From Lacticaseibacillus brantae DSM 23927 (GTDB taxonomy: Bacteria; Bacillota; Bacilli; Lactobacillales; Lactobacillaceae), in NCBI RefSeq assembly GCF_001436115.1, contig NZ_AYZQ01000002.1, positions 1 through 64,000 on the forward strand: DNA of 64,000 nt, given 5' to 3'. Of this stretch, positions 44,081 through 52,040 are shown piece after piece (the stretch's first letter is position 1; each line of letters opens with the position of its first letter). Both the position numbers and the translations under genes were made by a program. The notes under the pieces are model-generated. The model was not told the origin of the DNA, did no database searches, and was given only the letters and a program-made list of their open reading frames with translations.

Positions 44081-45634
44081 ATGAAACACTATTTGTTGCG
44101 GTATAAATGGCAGAACATCTTGCTTGGCACGTCGATAATACTGATTGCGGGAGTACAAATTGCCACGTCGACAGTATTATCCTTCGCCACTAATCAGTTG
44201 AGCGCCCATAAGCCAGCGGGGTTCTTTATCTGGATGGGAATCGATTTTGGCCTGTGGTTGCTTGGGTTCGCCATTGGGTACGTGAATGATATTTATCAGA
44301 CCTCACTGACACAGCGGATGAACGCCGATATGCGTCAGGATTTAATGCAATCGGCACAATTTGGAGTAGCGGCATACCGCCGCAACAGTGAGGCCTATTA
44401 TGCTTCGGGGATGATGAATGACATTAATCAGATTAATACCAATGGATTTGCACCATTTTATGGCTTGATTCAGACGGTTGGTATCATTGTTTTTAGTACG
44501 GCGGCGATTGTCTTTTTGCAATGGCGACTCATGGTGGTGACAGTTCTACTTGGGGTGATTGCAATTGTCTTACCGCGGACGCTGAACCGCTTGATGACTC
44601 GCAGTTCGGAGCGACTCAGTGCCGCCAATGAACAAGCGTTAAATACGTACTCTGAAACCGTTAAAGGAACGGAAACCTTATTGGGTATGGGATTAGTGGC
44701 TGAAATTTTTCGCCGAATTGCGGGCACATCCACTAAATTAAAGCAGGAAAACATTCATTTTACGATTGTGAGTGGGATGGTCAGGACTGTTGCGGCGGTG
44801 ATTAGCGTGGGCAATCAGCTGATTTTACTGGCGTATACAGGTTGGCTCATTCTTCAGGGCCAGACTCAAATCGGGACAATCTTATCCATCGCTTCTCTGG
44901 CGGGCTTGTTCTTCAGCGGCACGCGATCTATTGGCGGTGATTGGGCCCTGGTCAAAAGTAATGCGACACTCTTTAAGAAATTTAACCAACAAGTCCAAGC
45001 CTCACCTTCGCAGCTATCAACTGCGCCAGCAGACGTTGCCTTTTCATTGAATCAAATTACATATGCACCAACGCCTAATCATAATGTGCTAACTGACTAC
45101 TCGCTGACGATGCCAGCAGGACAAAAGTATTTCATTACGGGGCCTTCTGGGAGTGGGAAGTCGACGATTTTGAACCTGCTGACAGAACGGATAGCGCCAC
45201 AAGCGGGAACGGTGGCAATTGGTCTTCCTGAGTTGACTTACCTGTCACAGAATCCAATTATTTTCTCTGATACGATTCGCTATAACTTAACGCTCGATGA
45301 GTCATTCTCCGATGCAGCAATCGCCAAGGCCTTGGCCGTTACCCGACTGACCGATGAGGTTGCTGCTATGCCTGATGGATTGGATACAGTCTTGGTTGAT
45401 GGTGGTCAGAATATCTCTGGCGGCCAGAAACAGCGTCTGGCTTTAGCTCGCGCCTTAATTCGCCAGCCACGCTTCTTGCTTATGGACGAGTCAACTTCGG
45501 CCGTTGACCCCAAGAATGAGTATGCAATCTTGAAAGCTATTACAGCAGATTCGGATTTATCGTTGGTGGCGGTGATTCATACCAATGACCAAACTATCCT
45601 TGATCTGGCCGATGAAGTTGTTGCTATCGGATAA
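44081..45634 (+). CDS. ABC exporter half-transporter (fused permease-ATPase)
   Basis: This 517-residue protein has an N-terminal ABC-1 type membrane domain (six helices, about 1-290) and a C-terminal ATPase with Walker A GPSGSGKST, signature ISGGQKQR and Walker B FLLMDE followed by STSAVDP. ATG 44081 follows GGAGG at 6 nt. It would act as a homodimer or with a partner not encoded here. The substrate could be a lipid, peptide or drug. Confidence 0.85.
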   Translation: MKHYLLRYKWQNILLGTSIILIAGVQIATSTVLSFATNQLSAHKPAGFFIWMGIDFGLWLLGFAIGYVNDIYQTSLTQRMNADMRQDLMQSAQFGVAAYRRNSEAYYASGMMNDINQINTNGFAPFYGLIQTVGIIVFSTAAIVFLQWRLMVVTVLLGVIAIVLPRTLNRLMTRSSERLSAANEQALNTYSETVKGTETLLGMGLVAEIFRRIAGTSTKLKQENIHFTIVSGMVRTVAAVISVGNQLILLAYTGWLILQGQTQIGTILSIASLAGLFFSGTRSIGGDWALVKSNATLFKKFNQQVQASPSQLSTAPADVAFSLNQITYAPTPNHNVLTDYSLTMPAGQKYFITGPSGSGKSTILNLLTERIAPQAGTVAIGLPELTYLSQNPIIFSDTIRYNLTLDESFSDAAIAKALAVTRLTDEVAAMPDGLDTVLVDGGQNISGGQKQRLALARALIRQPRFLLMDESTSAVDPKNEYAILKAITADSDLSLVAVIHTNDQTILDLADEVVAIG

Positions 45635-45672
45635 AAACCACCGGAACCATTTTAGTGGTTCCGGTGGTTTTC
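45635..45672 (+). terminator. Terminator of the ABC exporter gene
   Basis: AAACCACCGGAACCA pairs exactly with TGGTTCCGGTGGTTT around TTTTAG, then TTCTTTT. Confidence 0.9.
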
Positions 45673-45677
45673 TTTTG

Positions 45678-45686
45678 TGCTATGCT
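45678..45686 (+). promoter_or_regulatory. Extended -10 promoter of the flavodoxin-like reductase gene
   Basis: TGCTATGCT matches the extended -10 form, 26 bp before ATG 45712. The longer string TGTGCTATGCTGG recurs at 46603. Confidence 0.5.
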
Positions 45687-45711
45687 GGACGAAAAAGTAA
45701 AGGAGCCCATC

Positions 45712-46389
45712 ATGAAAACGTTGGTCGTTGTGAGTCATCCGAAGATTGAAACGTCTAATACACAACAATTTCTCAAAGAAAGTCTTGTCGGGCTCGATGA
45801 AGTGAGTTGGTATCATCTCGACGCACAGAAGGATTTTGATTCAACAGTTGAGCGTGAGCGCATCATGTCAGCGAACCGGATTGTCTTCCAATTCCCGTTA
45901 TATTGGTATAGCGCGCCAGCTTCGCTAAAACGCTGGTTGGATGAGGTATGGACCAAACAGGTCGTGTACGACGAAAATGGTGGACTGTTACGCGGCAAGA
46001 CCTTGGGGTTGGTGGTCAGTTTCAGCCAGCCAGAGCGGGATTACCAGTTAGGCGGCCGGGAACAGTTTAGCCTCAGCGAACTGTTGACGCCTTATCGCGC
46101 GCTCGCGGCCAAAACGGGCCTCTCTTTGCTTGCGCCGTTAACCATTAGTCAGTTTGCCTATATGAGTGAGGCGGCGCAACAGGCGCTTCTGGTGCGGTAC
46201 CAGCAGTATCTCACCCTCGACCATCCCAGTCGCTTCAACGAGCGGGCCCAATGGTTCATTAATCAATTGCGGACCTATCGGGATGACACCACAGGAGATT
46301 TGGTCGCTGATCAATTGCAGGATCAACAAGATAATCTTGAACGTTTTCAACAGACACTGGCTGAACTCAAGCGAGGTGAAGCAGAATGA
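45712..46389 (+). CDS. NAD(P)H-dependent quinone oxidoreductase (flavodoxin-like fold)
   Basis: This 225-residue flavoprotein belongs to the MdaB/YwrO/KefF group. N-terminal VVSHPKIETSNTQ forms the phosphate loop for FMN or FAD, and FPLYWYSAPASLKRWLDEVW is the family hallmark. It would reduce quinones by two electrons. ATG 45712 follows AAAGGAG. Its stop overlaps the start of a 59-aa gene (ATGA), an operon link. Confidence 0.85.
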   Translation: MKTLVVVSHPKIETSNTQQFLKESLVGLDEVSWYHLDAQKDFDSTVERERIMSANRIVFQFPLYWYSAPASLKRWLDEVWTKQVVYDENGGLLRGKTLGLVVSFSQPERDYQLGGREQFSLSELLTPYRALAAKTGLSLLAPLTISQFAYMSEAAQQALLVRYQQYLTLDHPSRFNERAQWFINQLRTYRDDTTGDLVADQLQDQQDNLERFQQTLAELKRGEAE

Positions 46390-46565
46390 ATGATACCCAA
46401 ACCTGGTTGCTCACCCAAGCGAAGACCTGGGAGCAGGAAGCAACGGACTACCGCCAGCGGGCCTTTTACCATGAACTGCAAGCCATGATTAAAGAACAAG
46501 CTGAGCGTCTAGAATTGGCTGAAGGCGAGGTTGACGGCCGCACATGGAACCATGAGGCGTGGTAG
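46386..46565 (+). CDS. Small Trp/Glu-rich protein (59 aa) coupled to the reductase
   Basis: It starts MNDTQTWLLTQAKTWEQEA, is acidic and helical-looking without a membrane segment, and ends WNHEAW. ATG 46386 overlaps the reductase stop (ATGA), with AGGTGAAG as ribosome binding site. The tight overlap argues for a real, co-translated partner of the oxidoreductase. No family is recognised. Confidence 0.65.
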   Translation: MNDTQTWLLTQAKTWEQEATDYRQRAFYHELQAMIKEQAERLELAEGEVDGRTWNHEAW

Positions 46566-46604
46566 AAAAGGGGACTTCGGACTGAGTGGCTGCTGGTCGA
46601 AATG

Positions 46605-46613
46605 TGCTATGCT
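46605..46613 (+). promoter_or_regulatory. Extended -10 promoter of the HdeD-like gene
   Basis: TGCTATGCT, 66 bp before ATG 46679, is identical to the one at 45678-45686 within a 13-nt match. Confidence 0.45.
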
Positions 46614-46678
46614 GGTTTTATCAGAAAAATTATGAAATCACACAACCAGTTTCGCCGGTTGTTAAAGGAGAAATCAGT

Positions 46679-47206
46679 ATGCAGTCATTATTTGACCAAT
46701 TACAACGGGCCGCTTGGATTCGCGCGCTACTGATGTTGGGCTTAGGTGCTTGGATTGTCTTAGCGCCCAATAGTGTTCTATCGATTGTCACTTGGGTTAT
46801 TGCAATCGGCTTGCTCATAGCCGCTTTCAATGCCTTTGGTGCCAGTCGAGATTTGAAACGGGCGGGGTATAGCGGGATTGGTTCAATGGGGGGCGTCGGA
46901 CTGCTCATCGCGGCAGTGCTGGTCTTAGTCCTCGCCAAACCAGTTCTCAGCTTATTACCACTAGTGCTTGGGTTCATCTTATTGATTTACGGGATTACAC
47001 GCGTGACCGGTGCTAGTCGCCAGCAACAATACGTCAACGTCTCGCCGGTACCAGCTGTCATTTACGGAATTTTGGTGGCAATCGCCGGTTTAGTCTTAAT
47101 CTTTAACCCATTCCATGCCGTCCTGTTGATGTTCCGTATTTTCGGGGGCATTCTCATCGTCATGGCGGTCACTGAATTATTCGGCTGGTTTCGCTATAAC
47201 AAGTAA
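46679..47206 (+). CDS. HdeD/DUF308-family membrane protein
   Basis: This 175-residue protein has six short helices in three pairs, the pattern of HdeD (acid-resistance membrane protein) and DUF308. ATG 46679 follows AAAGGAG at 8 nt. It is monocistronic, with its own extended -10 promoter and a long perfect-stem terminator. An acid-stress role is inferred only from the family name. Confidence 0.78.
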   Translation: MQSLFDQLQRAAWIRALLMLGLGAWIVLAPNSVLSIVTWVIAIGLLIAAFNAFGASRDLKRAGYSGIGSMGGVGLLIAAVLVLVLAKPVLSLLPLVLGFILLIYGITRVTGASRQQQYVNVSPVPAVIYGILVAIAGLVLIFNPFHAVLLMFRIFGGILIVMAVTELFGWFRYNK

Positions 47207-47266
47207 TCAAAAGAAGCCTCAGGGTCAAAATCGAAGTGATTTTGACCCTGAGGCTTCTTTTGATTA
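47204..47266. terminator. 63-nt bidirectional terminator whose arms include both stop codons
   Basis: A perfect 29-bp stem with a GAAGT loop begins with the TAA of the HdeD-like gene (47204-47206). It ends with the complement of the TAA of the convergent glycosylase gene (47264-47266). Confidence 0.92.
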
Positions 47267-47728
47267 CAATCGCGGGCGGACACCAATGCCAATCAACAAA
47301 ATCCCAATCGTCTTGGGCCCGACGAATTTAAACCCGCGCTTCTTCATATCCTTAGCCACAAACGTCCCTAAATCATCTGAATAGTCCGACGTCTGAAAGG
47401 ACCAGAAGTAGTCAGCCAAGTCTGTAAATTCGGGTTCTAAGTTGACCGCCGCCTGCGCATTTTGCAAAATTGCACGAATTTTGCGGTCATTGCGAATCAT
47501 GTCAGCGGCACCTTCGATTTTCTCGAGTTCTGGTTCGTCAAAGGCAGCAATTTGACGATAATCGAAGTCGGCAAAGACCCGTTGGAAGACGGGGAGCTTT
47601 GAGGCGGTTGCTTTCCAACTGAGCCCTGCCTGAAACACGGCCACCACCAAGAATTCGAAGACTTTGTTCGCTTCATGGGTGGGCGTGCCAAAAATTGCGT
47701 CGTAATGTTTGATGCCGTCGATTATCAT
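47264..47728 (-). CDS. Shortened TAG-like DNA-3-methyladenine glycosylase
   Basis: This 154-residue protein is related to 3-methyladenine DNA glycosylase I, which is usually near 185-190 residues. It retains FQAGLSWKATASKLPVFQ, the FDYRQIAAFDEPEL stretch and NDRKIRAILQNA. It lacks the N-terminal segment with the conserved Cys and EWG, and the C-terminal His/Cys, so the zinc site cannot form, and the Glu before QAGLSW is replaced. ATG 47728 follows GGAGG; no in-frame coding restores the missing part. It may be a divergent, altered-activity member. Confidence 0.72.
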   Translation of the reverse strand: MIIDGIKHYDAIFGTPTHEANKVFEFLVVAVFQAGLSWKATASKLPVFQRVFADFDYRQIAAFDEPELEKIEGAADMIRNDRKIRAILQNAQAAVNLEPEFTDLADYFWSFQTSDYSDDLGTFVAKDMKKRGFKFVGPKTIGILLIGIGVRPRL

Positions 47729-47757
47729 GCAAGCCACCTCCGTGTCAGTGTCAATAT

Positions 47758-47792
47758 AAAAACCCCATAGGCAACTGGCCAGTGGGGTTTTT
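47758..47792 (-). terminator. Terminator of the PdxK/ThiD gene
   Basis: On the minus strand AAACCCCA pairs with TGGGGTTT around a 15-17 nt GC-rich loop, followed by TTT. Confidence 0.75.
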
Positions 47793-47796
47793 GCTT

Positions 47797-48618
47797 TTAA
47801 AATTGCGGCGTCACAATTGGGTTCGCCCAATGGTTGATGGGGCCAAATTGATGGCCGACGGGAATTTCATTGGCAATCGCTTCATTGACAAAGCGCTTGG
47901 CGATGCGAATCGCATCTTCAATGGAGTTACCCTTGCCGATTTCAGCGGTAATGACGGCTGACAAGGTATCGCCAGTCCCGTTCACACGGTCTGTCTTATG
48001 GTAGGCATCCGACAACCAGAAGGTTTTTCCAGATTCAAGTCGGACGAAATCGCGGACTTCAGTCCGGTTTTCGCCAGTATGGTCGCCTTTGATCATGACA
48101 TTTTTGGCACCCATCTGCTGTAGAATTTCAGCAGCGGCTTCAATTTGGTCATCGGAGTCGAGCGTCAGATTGGTGAGATGTTCTGCTTCATAAAAGTTAG
48201 GTGTAATCAACGTCGCCAGTGGAATTAAATCACTTTTGAGCGTCTCAAAAGCATCTTGTTCCAAAAGCAAGGCACCGTGAATGGTGACAATCACTGGGTC
48301 AAGTACCAACGGCCCAAAGTCATATTTTTTAAGATTTTTGACGACGGTATTAATCATGGCTGCATTCGCCAGCATGCCTGTTTTGGCCGCGCGGATGTGC
48401 AGGTCATCGGCCAGAGCATCAAATTGGTGGTCGATAAATTCCAAGGGCAGTGTCACGCTGTCGTGAATCCCATAGGAATTACCTGCGACAGCAGTGGTGA
48501 GAACGACAGTGCCATAAGCACCGCGCATGAAGAAACTGTGTAAATCAGCTTCCATTCCAGCGCTGCCATCGCTGTCGGAACCCGCAATTGTTAACACTTC
48601 GGGAATCTCATTTGCCAT
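47797..48618 (-). CDS. ThiD/PdxK-family pyridoxine or hydroxymethylpyrimidine kinase
   Basis: This 273-residue ribokinase-fold kinase phosphorylates pyridoxal/pyridoxine or the HMP precursor of thiamine. N-terminal TIAGSDSDGSAGMEADL is the substrate-binding start, LDPVIVTIHG lies centrally, and VNGTGDTLSA carries the catalytic Asp and anion hole. ATG follows AGGAGG. No other thiamine genes are adjacent, so a PdxK-like salvage role is as likely as ThiD. Confidence 0.82.
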   Translation of the reverse strand: MANEIPEVLTIAGSDSDGSAGMEADLHSFFMRGAYGTVVLTTAVAGNSYGIHDSVTLPLEFIDHQFDALADDLHIRAAKTGMLANAAMINTVVKNLKKYDFGPLVLDPVIVTIHGALLLEQDAFETLKSDLIPLATLITPNFYEAEHLTNLTLDSDDQIEAAAEILQQMGAKNVMIKGDHTGENRTEVRDFVRLESGKTFWLSDAYHKTDRVNGTGDTLSAVITAEIGKGNSIEDAIRIAKRFVNEAIANEIPVGHQFGPINHWANPIVTPQF

Positions 48619-48681
48619 TAAAAAGCCTCCTAGTCATTATTGGGCTTATTCTACCCAGTAACAGGCAAAATTGCACGCTTT

Positions 48682-49743
48682 TTAGTTAAAGGCGGGTTTC
48701 TTAGGTGACACGCTCTTCAACCATTCACCCAGGAATGGGTAGAGTTGGTTGAGCTCGTAGATTTGGACAGTCGATTCAGGATAATGCAGGGTCACTGTGT
48801 CAGTTTGTGGGTTCACAGTGACAGTTAAACTTTGCTTGTTGGGGAGCGCTAACTCATAGCGTCCGTCACCAGCTAATTGCCGCATCAGAATCGCATTGCT
48901 GGAGGCAATGACAAATAATTCGTCCAGGGCAGGGGCATTGTTAATCGAACGGACTGCGACTTGTAACTCAAGGTCATTGCCAACCAACTCTTCGGGGATC
49001 GTGGTTGATTCCCAAGTGAAGTCGGTCGCCCCAACTTCTTCTGAACCCAAGTCCATCCAGTCATGGCCGGCATCATCGAAGACATGATAGCCGGTTACCA
49101 CATCATGGGGGTTAAGGGCGACTTGTAGTTCGATATTGCCAGCTTCGACAACGTGGGCGTGACTGGAAATCGTGACATTGTTGTCGTATTTGGTCTTGAA
49201 CGTCAGTTGGTCGACAGGCTGTAAAACGGTGTCGTCTAATTGCTTGAAGGTATAGTTGGCCGTGTACAGAGATTTAATCATATTGCTTAAGGCTGTTAAT
49301 TCTTGGTCAGCATAACCTAGGTCCGATTGTTCCTTAGCGGTGACTTGCAATAAGGTTGGCAGATTGTTAGCCACTAAGCTGGCCTCAGAATCCAAGGGAT
49401 TGCTGATAGTGAACATAGCCAGATTGCTTCCGTCACGGTTCAAGTTAAACCCAATGGCTGAATGCGTGCCATCGTTTGCAACGGTTTCAGGCCAGACATT
49501 GGCCAAAAATGTGTCAGAAATCGTCTTATCAGCAGCAAAGGCCTGCATCAGTTTAGCAGCTAATAAGTCGGTATAACTGAGTAAACGGCTGGTGGCAGCA
49601 GGTTGATTGGTTTGCCATTCTGGATCATTAGCGAAGTCTTTGGCTAACTGCGTGTATTGGGCAGAAACTTGATTGCGAGCGTCCAAGGGGGAAAGATCAC
49701 TAGCGACAATCGATTTCAACTTGGTATCAGATAAATTAAGCAT
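48682..49743 (-). CDS. Unknown cytoplasmic protein (353 aa), second gene of a two-gene operon
   Basis: It has no signal peptide, membrane helix or recognised motif. The N-terminal part (about 1-170) looks alpha-helical; the C-terminal part (about 185-340) alternates like a beta-sandwich, with many Asp/Asn turns. ATG 49743 overlaps the end of the upstream gene by 8 bp with GGGGG as ribosome binding site. Acidic composition suggests a soluble partner of the 275-aa protein. Function unknown. Confidence 0.7.
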   Translation of the reverse strand: MLNLSDTKLKSIVASDLSPLDARNQVSAQYTQLAKDFANDPEWQTNQPAATSRLLSYTDLLAAKLMQAFAADKTISDTFLANVWPETVANDGTHSAIGFNLNRDGSNLAMFTISNPLDSEASLVANNLPTLLQVTAKEQSDLGYADQELTALSNMIKSLYTANYTFKQLDDTVLQPVDQLTFKTKYDNNVTISSHAHVVEAGNIELQVALNPHDVVTGYHVFDDAGHDWMDLGSEEVGATDFTWESTTIPEELVGNDLELQVAVRSINNAPALDELFVIASSNAILMRQLAGDGRYELALPNKQSLTVTVNPQTDTVTLHYPESTVQIYELNQLYPFLGEWLKSVSPKKPAFN

Positions 49744-50563
49744 TTTGCTTACCCCCTTCGGCTTTTAGTGCGGCCATGAAGTCAGTCTTCAAATTGCTCA
49801 GCACGTTTTCGAACTGTTCGATGGAACTGTATTCACTTAATACCGCCTGATATTCATAGCGGGTGATGGCCGCTGAAACTTCCAACTGCCGCTTTTTGAG
49901 ATCAAAGTCATGATCAGCTTGGTCTTTGACTTGGTTAAATTGTTGACGCAAACGCTTGGTTTTGTCAGGTGCTGCCGGTGCGCTAGGTTGACTTTCGTCG
50001 GGATCGCTAGGATCGATGAAAGTCTTCAGTAAGCCACGGAAACCACCGTTGGCAGCTTCCGGTTGCTCAGGCTGGCTGGCCATTTCGGTTTCAAGTTGAT
50101 TTTGGAGGCGATTAACATCGCGGTAAACATCTTTACGCATTGCTTCAAGTTCAAGCTGCAAATAGTTGTCAGGGTCTTGTGAGAAGGCCTGCAGTTGCGG
50201 AATAATGGCTTGTTCTTCATCGGAGAATTGCGCGATGGTGCGGCTGATAGGTTTTAATTCACCAAATTGGCGCCGGTGGTACCAGTCACCAAAGAAAACC
50301 CGGCCGTCATCGCTGACTTCAAAGAAGGGAACGTGTTCACGGACAAAGGTAATAAATCGGGTTTGCAGAAAATCTTGCAATTCCTGCTGGGCATTTTTGT
50401 CGTAGGCAAGAATGTATCCAGGCGCTTCTTCAATGGGTAAACGCAAATTGTCGGCCGTGGTGTCGAGACCGCGGTAGAGTTGATAACTCGATTTATCTTG
50501 CCATGCTTGATTAAAGTGCTCGAAAAAATCTTGTTGGTATTGCAAGCTGGATTCAACTGACAT
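49736..50563 (-). CDS. Unknown coiled-coil-rich protein (275 aa), first gene of a two-gene operon
   Basis: A globular N-terminus (about 1-130) contains FFGDWYHRRQFGELKP. It is followed by a helix, a low-complexity Pro/Ser/Asp/Gln spacer (about 165-205) and a long charged C-terminal coiled coil. There is no export signal. ATG 50563 follows GAGAGG. Overlap with the next gene means tight coupling. I do not recognise either protein. Confidence 0.7.
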   Translation of the reverse strand: MSVESSLQYQQDFFEHFNQAWQDKSSYQLYRGLDTTADNLRLPIEEAPGYILAYDKNAQQELQDFLQTRFITFVREHVPFFEVSDDGRVFFGDWYHRRQFGELKPISRTIAQFSDEEQAIIPQLQAFSQDPDNYLQLELEAMRKDVYRDVNRLQNQLETEMASQPEQPEAANGGFRGLLKTFIDPSDPDESQPSAPAAPDKTKRLRQQFNQVKDQADHDFDLKKRQLEVSAAITRYEYQAVLSEYSSIEQFENVLSNLKTDFMAALKAEGGKQNA

Positions 50564-50751
50564 GTAATCAACCTCTCAGAATAGTCTTACTACTATATTC
50601 AAGTGTACCGCATTGTGATGCGTTCTGAAATCGGTTCATTCAATAATCGCAAAAAATTAAAAACAATTTCGCTCATATCTAGCTGAACTGCTGCGCTGCC
50701 TCAACTGCTGCCACGTGTGAAAACCAGTCTGGAAAAGCCGTTTTTAAGGTG

Positions 50752-50779
50752 TTTTCAAGATGATGAGGTATGGTATGAT
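50752..50779 (+). promoter_or_regulatory. Promoter of the MFS-kup transcript
   Basis: TTTTCA (50752-50757) and TATGAT (50774-50779) are 16 bp apart; TGG before the -10 gives the extended form. The remainder of 50564-50751 shows no supported feature. Confidence 0.5.
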
Positions 50780-50860
50780 GGCTGTAATTTGAGTCTCAAA
50801 CAAGCGCTTATTTTGGGGTAAGGCTTGAGCGAGCGGAGTAGAAATGGAAGAGGGGATTAC

Positions 50861-52021
50861 TTGGAACGGCAATCAATTTCACTGAAATGGTTATTTCTAG
50901 GCTCTTTAATCACCAATACCGGGATTAGCTTTATCTGGCCACTGACCACAATTTATATGCACGAGTACTTGCATGAGTCGTTGACGATTGCTGGGATTGT
51001 TCTATTCATTAATTCTCTCTTTATGGTGATTGGGAATTATGCAGGGGGCTTCTTGTTTGATCGATGGCGACCATATCCTACCATCCTGTTGGGAATTACG
51101 CTCAATAGTCTAGCCACAGGCGGGTTAATTTTTTGGCACGGTTGGCCAGCCTATCCACTCTTCCTAGTCGTATCAGGATTTGGGAATGGGATTGTGATGA
51201 CCTCCATCAATTCTTACGCCACACTAGTTAAAAGTCGTAAGTCTAGCTACGTGTTTAATGTCTTATACTTTATGTCCAACTTGGGACTGGTTATTGGCAC
51301 CATGATTGTCGGGTTTGTCTTGCCGTTAGGGATTACTTACATCTTTATGTTGGCTTTTGCCCTGTTTGTGCTTTTTTTGATTGTGGCGATTTTCTTCTTC
51401 AACGTGAAGGTACCCAAGCGCACAGCTGATCCGACAAGCAAGGCCGTTCAGGCCAAGAACCCGTACTGGCCGCAAATCTTGCTGTTACTGTTGACCTTAT
51501 TCATCACTTGGATTACCTATGAACAGTGGCAAAGCAACATCTCAACCTACATGATTCACCTGGGGATGACTGTTAAGGATTACACCTGGTTATGGACGAT
51601 TAACGCAGTGCTCATCGTGGTCTTGCAACCCGTCTTAACGCTCTTTGATGACTGGTTATTGGCTCACTTGAACTTACGGCTCAATCTTGGGTTTATCTTA
51701 TTTGCGTCATCATTTCTGGTGCTCATTTGGGCGCATGCCTACTGGAGTTTCATTCTAGCCATGGCCATTCTGACTTTCGGTGAGGTGTTGGCCTTACCTG
51801 CCGTCTCAACTTATGTCGATTTATATTCACCTGATGATCAAAAAGGTCGCTACCAGGGCTTTGTGCAAGTCTTTGCCTCGGCGGGCCGCGCCGTAGGTCC
51901 ATTAATTGGGGCCTTGATTATTGAAGCCACAAGCTATAAAACTGTCTTTGTTGGTTCTACCCTTGCTATTATTCTTTCAGTGGCAATCTTTGCCACGTGG
52001 AACCGACGCAAACGCGCTTAA
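50861..52021 (+). CDS. Major facilitator superfamily transporter (12 TM)
   Basis: This 386-residue pump has 12 helices, with a motif-A-like loop GGFLFDRWRPYP between helices 2 and 3. The preferred start is TTG 50861 after AGAGGGG, giving MERQSISLKW directly before helix 1; TTG 50825 would add 12 residues. It is followed 19 bp later by kup. The substrate is unknown; the helix pattern suits a drug or metabolite exporter of the DHA1/YttB-like group. Confidence 0.78.
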   Translation: MERQSISLKWLFLGSLITNTGISFIWPLTTIYMHEYLHESLTIAGIVLFINSLFMVIGNYAGGFLFDRWRPYPTILLGITLNSLATGGLIFWHGWPAYPLFLVVSGFGNGIVMTSINSYATLVKSRKSSYVFNVLYFMSNLGLVIGTMIVGFVLPLGITYIFMLAFALFVLFLIVAIFFFNVKVPKRTADPTSKAVQAKNPYWPQILLLLLTLFITWITYEQWQSNISTYMIHLGMTVKDYTWLWTINAVLIVVLQPVLTLFDDWLLAHLNLRLNLGFILFASSFLVLIWAHAYWSFILAMAILTFGEVLALPAVSTYVDLYSPDDQKGRYQGFVQVFASAGRAVGPLIGALIIEATSYKTVFVGSTLAIILSVAIFATWNRRKRA

Positions 52022-52040
52022 AGCGTGATGAGGTGACATG

